64,000 nucleotides of DNA from Sunxiuqinia sp963677175 (GCA_963677175.2 CAXXES010000004.1:558001-622000), one strand, 5' to 3'; shown: positions 27,301 through 34,499, counted from the stretch's first letter. The notes: generated by a model from the sequence alone, not told the origin. Made by a program: numbers and translations.

Positions 27301-27562
27301 GGTATTGGAGAAGAGTTTCCAGGCCCAGTTTCTTATTCCGATGGCGATTTCGCTGGTTTACGGAGTAGCTTTTGGAACCTTGTTCATTCTTTTGTTTTTC
27401 CCGGCGTTGATTATGATTCTGAACGATTTCAGGCGGGTAACCCATCAGTTGTGGCATGGTCGCAAGTTCGAGGCTGAGGAAGTAGAAATCGCTTATCTAC
27501 ACAGTTTAAGAAAACTGGATAACGGTGATAAAGACGTGGATCCTGAAAAACAGATCAACTAA
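24359..27562 (+). CDS. RND-family efflux transporter, AcrB/MdtB-like inner-membrane pump
   Basis: The start is set at 24359 (MRKAIETFVRFPFYANL), the usual RND N-terminus; the longer frame reads through the adaptor's 3' end. 1067 residues with twelve membrane segments in the 1+5+1+5 pattern. ILVIGILVDDGIVIGENI (about residue 385-402) is the TM4 proton-relay region with paired Asp; the matching TM10-11 segment GIVALTGVIVNDAVVFL is near 925. Two large periplasmic loops lie between. It probably exports hydrophobic toxicants or envelope metabolites. Confidence 0.92.
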   Translation: MRKAIETFVRFPFYANLIVVFLLVVGGLSMYTMKKSFFPERPSKNIYVSVFYPGASPVEMEEGVTSRIEEAVRGIPGIYEITSTSSENSARVQIEITGDIDIDETLIEVKNAVDGISSFPSAAERPIVFKQRTTSRALFLRMSGDVDLMTLKEYAQQVEEELLASGKVSQIDIYGFPQLEISVEATEQDLLRYGLTFNDLQNAISQNNRDVSGGEIRSMKEELVIRLRSRSADPNKIGDIVLRANTDGSLIRIRDVAEVKKKFADVPTKSLRKGKPVITISISKLIVEDLEEIDQYVHTYIEEFNAKHPGVEVGVTFSFLELLHSRLDLLYKNGLQGLVLVVIALAFMLSTRLALWVAWGIPASFLAMFIVANLMGVTINMISLFGMILVIGILVDDGIVIGENIFQHFEMGKSPMRAAIDGTVEVIPAVVTSVSTTIIAFSPLFFITGQMEMMREMAFIVCLSLFFSLFEAFLVLPAHIGNASVLSEKSMKSREKGFRKYSERMFNWLRDYAYDRVLKLIVQWRYIVIGIPLAMVLITAGLLGGQIIKTTFFPRMEFDSFNINLAFTPGQGEEQTMVYLQRFEEAVWDVNDELKEKYNDSIDIIDNAFVNMGTAFDGQETGAHAGNINVFPRNSEETGISTYEIINRVTEKVGPVLAAEKFTIGAQGRFGAPVSISLLSRNIEELELGRDYLMTRLEEMTQLKDVVDNNALGKQEVRLKLKPIAYMLGLDETTIANQVRQGFYGGQAQRIQEGRDELRIWVRYPREDRTSLGQMERMKIKTAAGEYPLAELVDYNLERGPVNIQRFNGKREIRVSAELSDPDASVTEILEQIEATVIPELAALHPGIQIEYQGQQKESQRNMGDMMIYFPMAFLVIVFILMINFKSFEQPLLILIMIPLAVLGSIWGHGIHGKPVSILSLWGIVALTGVIVNDAVVFLAKYNLLIERGMKVREAIVEAGKNRLRPIILTTLTTSFGLFPLVLEKSFQAQFLIPMAISLVYGVAFGTLFILLFFPALIMILNDFRRVTHQLWHGRKFEAEEVEIAYLHSLRKLDNGDKDVDPEKQIN

Positions 27563-27577
27563 TTTGAAAACACTTTT

Positions 27578-28891
27578 ATGCTGACAAATACAAATGGCAT
27601 GACGAAACGAATAATGATACTGGTGGTTTGTTTATTGGAGATGGTTGCCGCTCAGGCTCAAACAGTCCTGAGTTTAGAAGCAGCAATCAGTAAATCACTC
27701 GAAAATAACTACGATATCACGCTGGTGAAACAAGATCAGCAAATTGCTGAGATTAGAAACAACTGGGGTGAGGCTGGCCGTTATCCTTATATTGGCGTTT
27801 CGCTTGGTGCCGACTACGCTTTAAACGATAATGCGAACGAAGACTTTGTCCAAAACCGGTATTCGGGCGGACTAAATCTGAACTGGACGCTGTTTGATGG
27901 TTTTGCCGTAAATATCAGCAAACAACGCTTTGCCGAGTTGGAGGAACTTTCTAAACAGAACACGGCCATCATGGTTGAAGGAACGATCCAGTCGGTGATT
28001 TTGGCTTACTACGCGGTATTGCTCGAAAAGGAACGGCTTAACGTGCTGAAAGAAGTGATGTTGCTGTCCGAAGACCGTTTCAGCAGGGTCGAACAACGGA
28101 AAGACTTTGGCTCGGCGGTGACATTCGATGTGTTGCAAGCCCAGAATGCCTACCTGACCGATAAAACCAGTTACTTGTCGCAGGAAGTGGCTTACAAGAA
28201 TGCCTTGCGCGATCTGGCTTTCCTGATGGCTGACAAAAGCAATACTACTTACGAGCTGAATGATGCATTTGAAGCTATTGCAATTGACTATACCCTGGCT
28301 GATTTGAATAGCCAGATGATCGCCAACAATAAAAGTCTGAAGAATCAGTACATCAGTCAGAATTTGCTGGAGAACGCCATCATGGCTGCTAAAAGTTCCT
28401 ATTACCCAACCCTTGCATTCTCCGGCGGAGCAACACACACGCGTACCGGAAACGATTATGAAAACAGTGGGATTTCCTGGGCCAATGTAAATAATATGTA
28501 TGGCAATTTCACACTGAGCTATAACCTGTTTAGCGGAGGAACCCGCAAACGAGCGCTTCAGATTGCCAAGCTTGAAGAAGAAAGTGGACTGGTGGCCCTG
28601 GAGCAGATGCAGCATGACCTGGATAATAAGCTGGAGAACTTATTCGAATTTTACCTGGTGAGGAAAGAGTTGTTGAGCGTAGCCAACGAAAACCTGCAAG
28701 CTGCCCGCCTGAACTTTCAGATTGCCAAGGAAAAGTTCGAAAACGGATCCATCAATTCCTTCAACTTTCGCGATGTGCAGTTAATTTACCAGAATGCCGC
28801 TTTACAGGAATTGCAGGCGGTTTATAATTTCATTGATACCCACACGGCTTTGCTTCGCATGGCAGGTACCATTATTCAGCAATACGAATAG
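27578..28891 (+). CDS. TolC-family outer-membrane efflux channel
   Basis: The ATG at 27599 gives a cleaner signal peptide (MTKRIMILVVCLLEMVAAQAQ) than 27578; both are in frame. Two OEP repeats of mixed coiled-coil and beta-strand follow: LSLEAAISKSLENNYDI at the start, and KAKFENGSINSFNF-like EKFENGSINSFNFRDVQ near the end. The mature length of ~410 suits TolC proteins. Third gene of the efflux operon, 15 bp after the pump. Confidence 0.9.
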   Translation: MLTNTNGMTKRIMILVVCLLEMVAAQAQTVLSLEAAISKSLENNYDITLVKQDQQIAEIRNNWGEAGRYPYIGVSLGADYALNDNANEDFVQNRYSGGLNLNWTLFDGFAVNISKQRFAELEELSKQNTAIMVEGTIQSVILAYYAVLLEKERLNVLKEVMLLSEDRFSRVEQRKDFGSAVTFDVLQAQNAYLTDKTSYLSQEVAYKNALRDLAFLMADKSNTTYELNDAFEAIAIDYTLADLNSQMIANNKSLKNQYISQNLLENAIMAAKSSYYPTLAFSGGATHTRTGNDYENSGISWANVNNMYGNFTLSYNLFSGGTRKRALQIAKLEEESGLVALEQMQHDLDNKLENLFEFYLVRKELLSVANENLQAARLNFQIAKEKFENGSINSFNFRDVQLIYQNAALQELQAVYNFIDTHTALLRMAGTIIQQYE

Positions 28892-28907
28892 TTGTTTAGT
28901 TTGTTCG

Positions 28908-29927
28908 TTAAAGGGTTTGAATTTGTTGCCAAAGGTCGGTGTCAACCGGGATTCCCTTAATCTTGTTTATTCCGCGGGTAATTAAAACGCGTTGACCCGG
29001 ATAGCGCAACGAGCTTTCGGGGCTTACTTTTTCGGCCGACTGAAAATCATCAAGCACTGCTTGGATGGTTTCCTCCATGATTGGAAAGTTGTCGAGCTGT
29101 TTTAAGTCAATGGCAATAAAAACCTGCGACACGCCATATTCCGCTTTATTTTGCAGGCTAAGTGCCGAGGTGGATAGTCCTGCCGAAAGCAGGGTTGCCA
29201 GTAAATCAAGCATCAGCGAGAGCCCGGCGCCTTTCCAGTAACCAACAGGCAGTGGACGTCCCGATTCGAGTATTTCGGACGGCTTGGTGCTGAATTGGTT
29301 GTGCATGTTAAATCCACCAGGCAGGGGGAGTTCTTCGCCCTGTTTTTGAGCGTCTTCCATTTTTCCGTAAGAGAATTGCGACAGTGCCATATCCAGTACA
29401 ATCGCCTCATCCTGGTAGGGAATGGCAAACACCAGTGGGTTATTTCCGAGCTTGCATGTTTTTGCTCCCCAGGCTGGCAGGTTGGCAATGGTATTGGTCC
29501 AGCCAATAAAAGCGAAGCCTTTTTGGGCGCACTGCCAGCCGTAGGCTCCACCGCGCATCCAGTGGTTGGTGTTGGCCAGAGCAACCAAACCCAGCCCGTT
29601 TTCGCTGGCCAGCTCCATGGCACGTCCGGTAGCCTGCACCGCATTGCTTGGCCCGGGAGCCAGTTGTCCGTTCCATTGCTCAATGGCACCAATTTGTGCG
29701 GTTCTTTTGGGGTTCGCCCGCGGATTGATGTAGCCTGTTTTGACATAGTCAACAAAGCGGGGAAAACGATTGACGCCGTGCGAATAAACACCATCCAGGC
29801 TATTGCCGGCAAAGATGGCGGCACATGTTTTCGCTTTCTCTTTGGGAAACTTCAATTGAATCAGCACTTCGTAAAAGCGCTGCTTCATCATTTCAAACGG
29901 AACATGGGTGATGTTTGTGTCAGGCAT
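28908..29927 (-). CDS. yiaK: 2,3-diketo-L-gulonate reductase-like Ldh-family dehydrogenase
   Basis: A malate/L-lactate dehydrogenase (LDH2) fold NAD(P)H oxidoreductase. The start is placed at the ATG at 29927; a TTG 9 bp earlier is the alternative. It matches E. coli YiaK closely from memory: GVYSHGVNRFPRFV with the catalytic His (about 45-58), NHWMRGGAYGWQ (about 120), GYWKGAGLSLMLDLLATLLS (about 229) and EYGVSQVFIAID. YiaK reduces 2,3-diketogulonate to 3-dehydrogulonate in ascorbate/lyxose use. None of the usual yia partners is nearby, so the substrate could differ. Confidence 0.86.
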   Translation of the reverse strand: MPDTNITHVPFEMMKQRFYEVLIQLKFPKEKAKTCAAIFAGNSLDGVYSHGVNRFPRFVDYVKTGYINPRANPKRTAQIGAIEQWNGQLAPGPSNAVQATGRAMELASENGLGLVALANTNHWMRGGAYGWQCAQKGFAFIGWTNTIANLPAWGAKTCKLGNNPLVFAIPYQDEAIVLDMALSQFSYGKMEDAQKQGEELPLPGGFNMHNQFSTKPSEILESGRPLPVGYWKGAGLSLMLDLLATLLSAGLSTSALSLQNKAEYGVSQVFIAIDLKQLDNFPIMEETIQAVLDDFQSAEKVSPESSLRYPGQRVLITRGINKIKGIPVDTDLWQQIQTL

Positions 29928-29977
29928 AGGTTTCAAGTCTTAGAAACTAAATGGAAACTTTGATGAAAGTATGAAAA

Positions 29978-30008
29978 ACAAAAAAGGGCTGCAACAGCAA
30001 CCCTTTAA
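29978..30008 (-). terminator. Terminator after the DUF1080 lipoprotein gene
   Basis: AAAGGG (29983-29988) with TGC pairs with GCA and CCCTTT (30001-30006) around a 4-nt loop. The A-rich run 29976-29985 becomes the U-tract on the minus strand. Confidence 0.65.
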
Positions 30009-30029
30009 TTATCTCAGGAAAAATGGCGA

Positions 30030-30824
30030 TTACATTTCTTTGATTTTGATGTTTTTAAACCAAACATCATTTCCGTGGTCTTGCAGGGCAATAAAACCTT
30101 CTTTTGGTACATTGGCCCAGTCTTCATTTAATCCGGGGAATTTACTGTCGGCAACCATAGCGTTCCAGTCGTCGGTCCACAAGTGGTATTCAACAACCAC
30201 TTCGCCATTTTGCTTGTGAACAACCGTTCCCTGGTAGCAAATGATTTCTACGCTGTTCCACTCGCCCACTGGTTTTGTGTTTTGTGGCTTGGCAGGAATC
30301 AGGTCATACAACGATCCTGCCATGCGGTTACCGTCTTTTCCAAGCAAAGCATCCGGGTGACGCTCGTTGTCAAGTACCTGCATCTCAGGAGCGGTTTTGT
30401 AAATTGGCCAGTCTTCAACTTCTTCGCCCAGGTAAAAAATACCGGAGTTTCCACCTTCTGAAATTTTCCAATCCAGCTTCAGTTGGAAGTTTTTGAATTT
30501 CTGGTCGTACAAGATGTCACCACCATCTTCAGCGCCAGCTTCACCTTCGCCCGAACCTTTACACATCAAGGTTCCGTCAACCACTTGCCATCCCGTTGGG
30601 AAATGGTCTTTGTTCACCCCGCGCCAGCCTTCAGGTGTTTTTCCATCAAACAAAAGCACCCAACCCGCTTCTTTTTCGGCGGCTGTTAAGGTATTGTCGG
30701 CAGCAGGCTCTTCAACCTGGGCTGACTTCTTTTCTGTAGCTTCTTCAGTTTTTTTTGTGCCAGAATTGCAGGCAGTTGCAGTTACTAAAACCGAGGTAAA
30801 CAGTAGCAAATAAACTCGTCTCAT
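30030..30824 (-). CDS. DUF1080 (3-keto-disaccharide hydrolase-like) lipoprotein
   Basis: 264 residues. The lipobox is in LVTATACNSG (Cys19), followed by a Lys/Glu-rich linker (about 20-50). The DUF1080 sandwich starts at AGWVLLFDGKTPEGWRG and includes GNSGIFYLGEE, DLIPAKPQNTKPVGEWN and a basic VVEYHLWTDDWNAM. This form is much more like the family's core than the 11538 protein. It probably acts in the periplasm or at the surface on 3-keto-glycosides, but no Gfo/Idh-type oxidoreductase is adjacent. Confidence 0.85.
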   Translation of the reverse strand: MRRVYLLLFTSVLVTATACNSGTKKTEEATEKKSAQVEEPAADNTLTAAEKEAGWVLLFDGKTPEGWRGVNKDHFPTGWQVVDGTLMCKGSGEGEAGAEDGGDILYDQKFKNFQLKLDWKISEGGNSGIFYLGEEVEDWPIYKTAPEMQVLDNERHPDALLGKDGNRMAGSLYDLIPAKPQNTKPVGEWNSVEIICYQGTVVHKQNGEVVVEYHLWTDDWNAMVADSKFPGLNEDWANVPKEGFIALQDHGNDVWFKNIKIKEM

Positions 30825-31177
30825 AGGTAATTAAATTTTAGGTTATCGATCTAAATTAAAATGAATTCGAAATGATGGTACGAAATTAATAAAAAACTTG
30901 GGGATTTCCAGTATCAGATTCCTGTAAACACGGGGTACACAGATAAAAAATTGATTCGGATTATTTCAATACGGACAATCAATGGACTTGTTTTGCCCGC
31001 TGATTAGTAAACAAATGATTGGAAATTAGCTAAACCCCTTATTCCATTGGGTCCGGACGTGGACATAGCGGCGAGGGATGAGTCGAACTTTTTCTGTTGA
31101 AAGCGAATTTCTTTTCGTAATTTAGAATGATTTTTAAACTGGTCACACTTGCGTGGCAATATCAAAAAATACGTTAT

Positions 31178-32221
31178 ATGAATACTCAAAAACCAAAGCG
31201 AATTGGGATTTTAACCGCCGGGGGAGATTGTCCTGGATTGAATGCTGCCATTAGAGGAGTGGGGAAAACCGCCATTGTCGATTACGGAATGGATGTAATC
31301 GGGTTTACTGCCGGATTTTCGGGGCTGATTGAAAAAGACTATGTTGAGCTGAAAGAGTCTCACCTTTCCGGGATTTTAACCCTGGGAGGTACCATTCTGG
31401 GAACGTCGAGGGAAAAGCCTTATAAAGTCGTCAAAGAAGGGGATATTGATAAACCCGAACTCATCAAGCAAAACTACCAGGAGTTGGGACTGGACGCCCT
31501 GGTCTGTATTGGAGGTAACGGAACCATGAAAACGGCCAGCCGCCTGCATGAAGAAGGGCTTAACGTGGTGGGTATTCCAAAAACAATCGATAATGATGTG
31601 TGGGGAACCGATGTAACATTCGGTTTCGACTCAGCCGTTCAAATAGCCACCGAAGCCATCGACCGCCTGCACACCACCGCCAACTCGCACCAGCGGGTTA
31701 TGATTATTGAAGTCATGGGGCATCATGCCGGCTGGATTGCCCTGTATGCCGGGATGGCTGGAGGTGGCGACATCATTCTTATTCCCGAAGTGCCCTATAA
31801 CATCCGCTCGGTCTGCAAAAAAATCGAGCAGCGTTACCAAAGCAACAAGCCTTATTCTATTGTTGTGATTGCCGAAGGAATTGAACATCCGAAGAAAGTT
31901 TCGGCCGCCGCACATGTGGGCGAGGCCATTAGCACTTATACCGGTATTGAAACCCGCGAAACGGTTTTGGGCTACGTGCAGCGAGGCGGAAGTCCAAGCC
32001 CGATGGACCGTATTTTGGCAACCCGCTATGGAGCCTTTGCCGCGCAATGCATTGCCGAAGAAAATTTTGGAACGATGGTGGCTATGAGAGACAACGTGCT
32101 AACCACGGTTCCATTGGTAGAAGTTGGTGGAAAGCTGAGCCTGGTTGAACCCGATTTTCCACTCATTGTAAAAGCCCGCAAAATGGGCGTCTCCTTTGGC
32201 GATGAGTTTGAACTGATGTAA
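31178..32221 (+). CDS. pfkA: 6-phosphofructokinase, group III (PFP-like clade), predicted ATP-dependent
   Basis: Start at 31178 (MNTQKPKRIGILTAGG). 347 residues. GILTAGGDCPGLNAAIRG is the nucleotide/PPi loop; PKTIDNDVWGTDVTFGFDSA holds the catalytic base; MGHHAGWIALYAGMAGG is typical of the mixed-substrate group III. At the donor-specificity site it reads IGGNGT. The Gly at the E. coli Gly104 position favours ATP, while PPi-dependent enzymes usually have Asp; the Asn in place of Asp/Glu before it is unusual. Commits fructose-6-phosphate to glycolysis. Confidence 0.88.
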   Translation: MNTQKPKRIGILTAGGDCPGLNAAIRGVGKTAIVDYGMDVIGFTAGFSGLIEKDYVELKESHLSGILTLGGTILGTSREKPYKVVKEGDIDKPELIKQNYQELGLDALVCIGGNGTMKTASRLHEEGLNVVGIPKTIDNDVWGTDVTFGFDSAVQIATEAIDRLHTTANSHQRVMIIEVMGHHAGWIALYAGMAGGGDIILIPEVPYNIRSVCKKIEQRYQSNKPYSIVVIAEGIEHPKKVSAAAHVGEAISTYTGIETRETVLGYVQRGGSPSPMDRILATRYGAFAAQCIAEENFGTMVAMRDNVLTTVPLVEVGGKLSLVEPDFPLIVKARKMGVSFGDEFELM

Positions 32222-32243
32222 TGTTGCGATGAGATCATAAAGA

Positions 32244-32310
32244 ACGATGGGGCCCAAAAGTGACGCTGCCCGTTGACACCGTCATAGTTACTTTTGGGAG
32301 ACCCCACCGT
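32244..32310. terminator. Long inverted repeat between pfkA and a helical-protein gene
   Basis: The arm 32244-32263 (ACGATGGGG...AAAAGTGAC) is the imperfect reverse complement of 32287-32310 (GTTACTTTTGGG...ACCGT). It lies between two convergent genes and directly beyond the stop of the 32318-32707 gene. A bidirectional terminator is likely; a mobile-repeat origin is possible. Confidence 0.5.
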
Positions 32311-32317
32311 CTCTTGT

Positions 32318-32707
32318 TTAAGCCTTGGCTTGGCCTACCACTACCTTGAACCCCCACTCACTGAGCTTTTCTTCATTGCCCCGGTAAGTGACCAAAAGCA
32401 GGTCCCTTACCTGCAGTAGCAGGTTGTACATGGTGTCGGGCGTTGCACTGGTTTGACCTGTAGCAAGACCCAGGTTTACCATTGCTTCCTCCATCTTGGC
32501 TTCACTGGTTCTTTTCAGCTCTTTGGACTCGTCTCTGAGCTGCTTGCCTTGAGTGAGTTTGCTGGCAAAGACATCCATTTTGTTGATCGATGTCAAAGGA
32601 CTGGTTTCACCCAAGCTTTCGTGTTTCCGATTGATCGTTTCAGCAAGCGATATGATTTGATCTGGCTTGCCTGCGGGTATTTCGACCCTAACTGTTTTTC
32701 TAGTCAT
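32318..32707 (-). CDS. Small helical protein of unknown function (C-terminal SEWGFKVVVG)
   Basis: 129 residues, predicted almost wholly helical, with no signal peptide or membrane segment. The middle is charged and coiled-coil-like (ASKLTQGKQLRDESKELKRT); the end is LLVTYRGNEEKLSEWGFKVVVGQAKA (quoted in part: EKLSEWGFKVVVG). I recall similar short Bacteroidota proteins ending in a W-G-F motif but no assigned function. A 21-bp palindromic repeat array lies just upstream on the same strand, and a long inverted repeat follows its stop. The same layout recurs at 60771-61907 with an unrelated protein. Confidence 0.72.
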   Translation of the reverse strand: MTRKTVRVEIPAGKPDQIISLAETINRKHESLGETSPLTSINKMDVFASKLTQGKQLRDESKELKRTSEAKMEEAMVNLGLATGQTSATPDTMYNLLLQVRDLLLVTYRGNEEKLSEWGFKVVVGQAKA

Positions 32708-32724
32708 CGATAATGATTTAAATT

Positions 32725-33219
32725 TTAATAATAAGAATTCTTTATAAAGAGCATAGCCGGGTACAGTTCCCCAAGAAATTGGAGGCTTGTCCCGACAACG
32801 TCAGGGGGAGAGTTGGAGGGATGCCCGAAAAGTCCTATGTCCGCAGAATAGGAGGTTAAAACCACATGCTTTGAGGTCATAATGTCACACTTTGAGATCA
32901 GATCCCCATACTCTGATCTCAAAGTTTCATACTTTGGAACTAAAATGTTGTACTTTGATATCAAAGTTCCATACTTTGATGCCAGGGTCCTATATTTTGA
33001 TCTCAAAGTATCATACTTTGACGTCAGAGTCTTATACTTTGGGATCAAAGTTCCGAACTTCGACATCAATTTGTGACATCCTGTCATAAAGATGCCTTGC
33101 TCGACGGAGAAGATAACCAACCGGGAAATAGGGGAACCCCATGCTTGCTTTGTTTTGTACTCATGTGCAAAGAAGGATTTTCCACGGAAGGACAGGCTTA
33201 AAAATGTTTTTTTATCCAT
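32725..33219 (-). CDS. Questionable open frame through the 21-bp repeat array (heptad-repeat peptide)
   Basis: 164 codons. The N-terminus reads MDKKTFLSLSFRGKSFF; then come about ten 7-residue repeats of the form SKYxTLx, with Tyr and Leu spaced 3/4 as in a heptad coiled coil. The C-terminal GLFGHPSNSPPDVVG derives from what looks like a dispersed repeat. Because the 21-bp unit is palindromic, the plus strand encodes nearly the same heptads, so the open frame alone does not prove it is translated. Real protein, or by-product of a DNA-level repeat: about even. Confidence 0.35.
   Translation of the reverse strand: MDKKTFLSLSFRGKSFFAHEYKTKQAWGSPISRLVIFSVEQGIFMTGCHKLMSKFGTLIPKYKTLTSKYDTLRSKYRTLASKYGTLISKYNILVPKYETLRSEYGDLISKCDIMTSKHVVLTSYSADIGLFGHPSNSPPDVVGTSLQFLGELYPAMLFIKNSYY
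32864..33073. repeat. 21-bp palindromic tandem repeat array, ten units
   Basis: Units begin at 32864, 32885, 32906, 32927, 32948, 32969, 32990, 33011, 33032 and 33053, all exactly 21 bp. The best unit (32948-32968) contains ACTTTGATATCAAAGT, a perfect 16-bp palindrome, plus a 5-nt spacer. Units diverge in the centre but keep ACTTTGA and TCAAAGT arms. There are no unique spacers between identical repeats, so it is not a CRISPR. Exact 21-bp phasing equals two DNA helical turns and also seven codons. Confidence 0.9.
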
Positions 33220-33311
33220 ACCTTTGCAACATTATCGGGGCCTCGACTCCCCGGTAACTATTTTATAGTTTGAACTAAAAGATACCGTCCATCTGGGCGG
33301 TGTCTTTTTTA
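33219..33311 (+). ncRNA. Candidate ~80-nt structured small RNA with own promoter and terminator
   Basis: TACCTTTG at 33219-33226 is a perfect TAnnTTTG -7 element, placing the start near 33232. The RNA would open with a hairpin, CGGGG (33236-33240) with CCCCG (33249-33253), have an AU-rich middle, and end in a strong terminator, GATACCGTCC (33281-33290) with GGGCGGTGTC (33295-33304), then T6. No open frame fits. It starts beside the repeat array and points away from it. No known RNA family was recognised. Confidence 0.5.
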
Positions 33312-33351
33312 TTTTAAAAGAACTGAAGCCAATTTAATGAAATTTATCTAA

Positions 33352-33398
33352 TTGAATCAACACATAATAACAGGTTGTTGTTATTTAAATTGATTCAA
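33352..33398. repeat. Interrupted inverted repeat upstream of the DUF4160 module
   Basis: TTGAATCAA (33352-33360) pairs with TTGATTCAA (33390-33398), and inside it AATAACA (33366-33372) pairs with TGTTATT (33379-33385). The rest of 33312-33673 holds no gene I can support; short in-frame scraps look like decayed coding sequence. It may be an operator for the HTH protein downstream or a recombination scar. Confidence 0.4.
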
Positions 33399-33673
33399 AA
33401 TAAGAATGGGGGGAGGAGATTGAGCGCAATCCATGGCAGATTGAAATTATTGCATGAGAGAATGATGGCAGTCTATGATAGTTGGAAAAGCGAGCATGAC
33501 AAATAGCTAGTTAAAAATGAAGTCGCCAGACTAAGTCGCAAAAACCCACTCTTCCGGATATTCAAACCCAGTTAGCTGCTGTATCTAATTTACAAAGCAA
33601 TTCTGCAACACAGAATTTGATAAAAACAATTTGGCGAATGTATCTAATTAGGTACATTTGTGGAAAAAATAGT

Positions 33674-33910
33674 ATGCCCACTATAGATTTCTTTGACGGA
33701 ATAAAAATCTGCATTTATGGAGGTGAACACAGACCTCCACATTTTCATGCAATTTATAACGAATTTGAAGTCGTTATTGAAATCGAAAGTAGTAACATTT
33801 ATGCAGGAGATTTACCAAACAAACAACTTAAAAAAGTATTTGATTGGTTAACTGGAAATTCGGATTGGGCAATGGAAGTGTTTTATGAATTAAATCCAGA
33901 ATTATTATGA
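33674..33910 (+). CDS. DUF4160 protein, possible toxin of a toxin-antitoxin pair
   Basis: 78 residues from the ATG at 33674 (MPTIDFFDGIKICIYGG); an upstream extension in the open frame is not credible. The DUF4160 hallmark GGEHRPPHFHAIYNEFE is at about 17-33 and the C-terminus is WAMEVFYELNPE. DUF4160 genes commonly sit beside DUF2442 genes and are treated as small toxin-antitoxin-like pairs, though the activity is not established. The stop overlaps the next start (ATGA). The pair is much more AT-rich than its neighbours, which suggests horizontal acquisition. Confidence 0.75.
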   Translation: MPTIDFFDGIKICIYGGEHRPPHFHAIYNEFEVVIEIESSNIYAGDLPNKQLKKVFDWLTGNSDWAMEVFYELNPELL

Positions 33911-34428
33911 GAAAAACAATTAGAATGCCAAGAATATTAAAAGTAAACTGGATAAAAGATTTATCAATTTCAGTTGTTTTTAATAACGGAGAATCAAGAA
34001 TTATTGATTTTAGAAAAGTATTAAATAAAATTAATTTGGTCGAAAATTCCCCTGCACGAATTCTTTATGACTCAAAAGAATTTGAAAAAGTGGAATTGGA
34101 GGATAATACGTTATCATGGAAAAATGTTGAGCAATACATTACCATGAGGAATAACGAAAAAATGAGGGTTCCTTACCAAATTGGAGCTGACGTATTATTA
34201 AAATACAGCCGTCCTGAAAAATCAGAATTAGCATTAAAGATTGGTCGGTTAATTAAAGAATCAAGAATGTCAATGGGTATAACTCAGCAAGAATTGGCGT
34301 TGATGAGTGGAACTTCAAGAACTTATATTTCTCGAATTGAAAATGACAAATCTGACGTTGAATTGAGTACATTAAGAAAAATTATTGAAACCGGACTAGG
34401 TAAAAGTTTAGAAATTAGTATTAAATAA
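33907..34428 (+). CDS. DUF2442-HTH (XRE) fusion protein, probable antitoxin/autoregulator
   Basis: 173 residues. Residues about 1-85 form a DUF2442-like domain (VVFNNGESRIIDFRKVL, LSWKNVEQYITM). About 105-165 is a Cro/C1-type helix-turn-helix (GRLIKESRMSMGITQQELAL, SGTSRTYISRIENDKSDV). A DNA-binding domain on the second protein, start/stop overlap with DUF4160 and low GC support an antitoxin that represses its own operon. Alone among neighbours, codons are strongly A/T-ending. Confidence 0.78.
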   Translation: MRKTIRMPRILKVNWIKDLSISVVFNNGESRIIDFRKVLNKINLVENSPARILYDSKEFEKVELEDNTLSWKNVEQYITMRNNEKMRVPYQIGADVLLKYSRPEKSELALKIGRLIKESRMSMGITQQELALMSGTSRTYISRIENDKSDVELSTLRKIIETGLGKSLEISIK

Positions 34429-34499
34429 CTATTAGTAACACTTAGCGCCAGCTAACCCTTCGTCATCGCTTAGTGGTAATGCTAGCGAGACTTGTAGGT

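Noticed and set aside
28908..29927. Lactate dehydrogenase or LarA partner for the lar operon
   Set aside because: The sequence follows YiaK (2,3-diketogulonate reductase) of the LDH2 family, has no LarA motifs and is 26 kb away.
32864..33073. CRISPR array
   Set aside because: Units are contiguous, palindromic and diverge in the centre. There are no unique spacers between constant repeats and no cas genes.
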